Assembly: GCA_008360975.2 (NCBI GenBank)
Contig: CM039183.1
Coordinates: forward strand, 36,447,850-36,511,849
Direction of reading: 5' to 3'
Length of the DNA: 64,000 nucleotides
Origin: Lichenostomus cassidix
Lineage: Eukaryota > Chordata > Aves > Passeriformes > Meliphagidae
Part shown: piece after piece, positions 62,571-64,000 of the stretch
How the letters are laid out: each line of letters begins with the position of its first letter
Position numbering within the stretch: position 1 is the stretch's first letter
Notes under the pieces: model-generated
Databases searched by the model: none
What the model saw: only the letters and a program-made list of their open reading frames with translations
What the model was told of the DNA's origin: nothing
Made by a program: the position numbers and the translations under genes

Positions 62571-64000
62571 AATGCTATTTAAATCTTGTGAGACAAAATG
62601 CATGGGCTACTCTTTTTTGCTTGCAGCTTTGGTGGCCTTTTTGTTAGAATCTAGTTAACCATTCTCTGCATTAGGGCACTGTTTGCTGTTTTCTTTCTCT
62701 GCAATATACGAAGTTGTTTTTCAGTTCCTGCATAATTCACAATGATACAGCAATGACAAAACTTTAACAGAACAAAACAAAACAAAATGGTGTTGTCCTT
62801 AATTCAGAATTAAATCAGGATGGCACAGGTTTTATTTTCAATGCAATTCCAAATCAAAGGCTGCAGTGTTAGGAAGCACACATATTTTCAACAGAAATGC
62901 TGCACTTTATTTTTCTTAAATATTTGTCTGCCAGGAAAGTATGCTAGGTACAGTTTTCATCTCAGCACTGTTCCAGCAACTCCAGATTAAGAGCTCTTTA
63001 GGAAAGCAACATGAAGCAATTCATCAATACAAAGAAAATATATCAGCTCTCTGAAGAATATCTGGCTCAAAACCAAACAGATACTACACTACTTAAAAAA
63101 AAAACCTATGTAACTGTATGCTATTCTACATTATCTACAAAGCTGTGTGAGCAATGTAGGAAAGTTGAAAAGTTTAATTTTCTAAATGAACACAAAAGAT
63201 GAGCAAAACGATCAGAGATTATCAGGCAAACAGGGTCATATTACCTGACGTCTGGTATAGACCTATTCCAGCCCCACTCAAAATGAGGGAATCTCGTGCC
63301 CACAAGCACACAGAGGGGCTGAGCCCAGTCACATGAGTTGGGTTGGAAGTGCAATGGTCATAAACCTTACCACAAGAAAATTATCATTTTGATCTCATCT
63401 TAAACAATGCATAGAATTACATGATTTTTTTTCTCATCAGGATCTGTTTGATGATCTATCCAGTCGTATAATACTAAATAATTTTTTAAAAAATGCATTT
63501 CAGCCAGGGAAACACATGGCAAAGAGGAGATTGGGGGCAAGAGACTCTCGAACAAGAATCCCCAGGAGGTTAAGTACAACTTTGGAAACAAGATTTCTCC
63601 AATCTGACTTGTAGCACATCTTGGGGACAGTTCAATTAGATAAAGAAACCTTTTCTTTTTTTTTTCCTAGAACATTAATGGTAGGACTGTTAAGGATTTA
63701 TTAAGCTTCATTTAAAAATCACATATATGTTAGACAAATTATTCTTTTCACCTACTGTGTCCTACTTTGAATAAACTGGCCTTCTAAAAATTATTTTCAG
63801 TTAATAGGAGGAGAGTATTATATGTAACAGCACGAATCAGAGCAGCATCAGGTGCACTCCTTTGCACTGGATTTGGTATTATGGAACAGGAGGAGGCAAT
63901 GCTGCAAGTTGAACAATATGTTATTAGGTCTTTTTAAGTGTATTAGGTTTGAATGAAAAACCTACTAGCACCTGTTGAGAGCTGCAGTCCTAAGATCTGA
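62571..64000. other. Plain intron to the right edge
   Basis: An (AAAAC)n microsatellite at 62770-62788 is the only repeat noted. PRKN exon 1 is not seen. Confidence 0.5.
62770..62788. repeat. (AAAAC)n microsatellite
   Basis: About four AACAA/AAAAC units in a row, ending AAAATGG. Confidence 0.85.

Larger units (their letters stand above)
3043..64000 (-). other. PRKN: PRKN intron 1, 3' portion (at least 61 kb)
   Basis: Everything to the right of exon 2 is inferred to be intron 1. I looked for exon 1, whose coding part should be ATGAT-x-G followed by GT (on the plus strand, AC then C-x-ATCAT), and found no match. I also saw no CpG island typical of the shared PRKN/PACRG promoter; the only CpG-rich stretch, at 59.1-59.6 kb, has LTR character. 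Very large introns are a known property of PRKN. The intron contains the CR1 and LTR elements and simple repeats listed separately. I cannot exclude a small nested non-coding gene. Confidence 0.8.

Noticed and set aside
1..64000. tRNA, rRNA, snRNA genes or CRISPR arrays
   Set aside because: No GTTCGA-type B box with a matching A box, no snRNA signature and no regularly spaced direct repeats were seen.

Overview
The window is non-mammalian vertebrate nuclear DNA, almost certainly from a bird and probably from a songbird-like lineage. The evidence is an AT-rich intronic background, CR1 LINE fragments with the avian ATTCTATGATTCT-type 3' end, and avian ERV long terminal repeats, including one with the bird-typical 3' terminus GGTTAAACCACGACA. 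I see no bacterial operons, CRISPR arrays, tRNA or rRNA genes, and no intact protein-coding ORF of convincing length.

The one exon I can support is exon 2 of PRKN (parkin, the E3 ubiquitin ligase), on the minus strand at 2879-3042. It is 164 bp with canonical AG and GT borders and encodes residues 3-57 of the ubiquitin-like domain. Because the gene runs right to left, 1-2878 is the start of intron 2 and 3043-64000 is the 3' part of intron 1. At least 61 kb of intron 1 is therefore present, and exon 1 (expected to end ATGAT-x-G before a GT) was not found.

Layout: 1-2.9 kb intron 2; 2.9-3.0 kb exon 2; 3-15.6 kb plain intron with simple repeats, a possible old CR1 scrap, a 22-bp perfect palindrome and a poly-T tract flanked by 10-bp direct repeats; 15.6-16.6 kb a 5'-truncated CR1 in PRKN sense orientation; 16.6-36 kb plain intron with a speculative antisense TATA/donor module at 24.7 kb; 36.1-38.9 kb an LTR-like segment and a complete 1309-bp solo LTR bounded by a 5-bp target duplication; 40.1-40.6 kb a GC-richer block holding a 40-nt pseudoexon candidate; 41.2 kb an old CR1 scrap; 43.3-43.7 kb a GC-richer block; 51.0-51.25 kb the 3' part of an ERV LTR; 56.5 kb a CR1 internal fragment; 58.9-59.65 kb a 0.7-kb LTR-like GC-rich segment abutting a CR1 3' end; 61.9-62.6 kb a GC-richer block with two adjacent strong palindromes.

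No multi-gene system is visible. The window reads as a large, repeat-seeded intron. Its more interesting points are the structure of the LTR insertions (all oriented antisense to PRKN), the long perfect palindromes in a gene whose human counterpart lies in a common fragile site, and a few candidate cryptic transcription or splicing modules.
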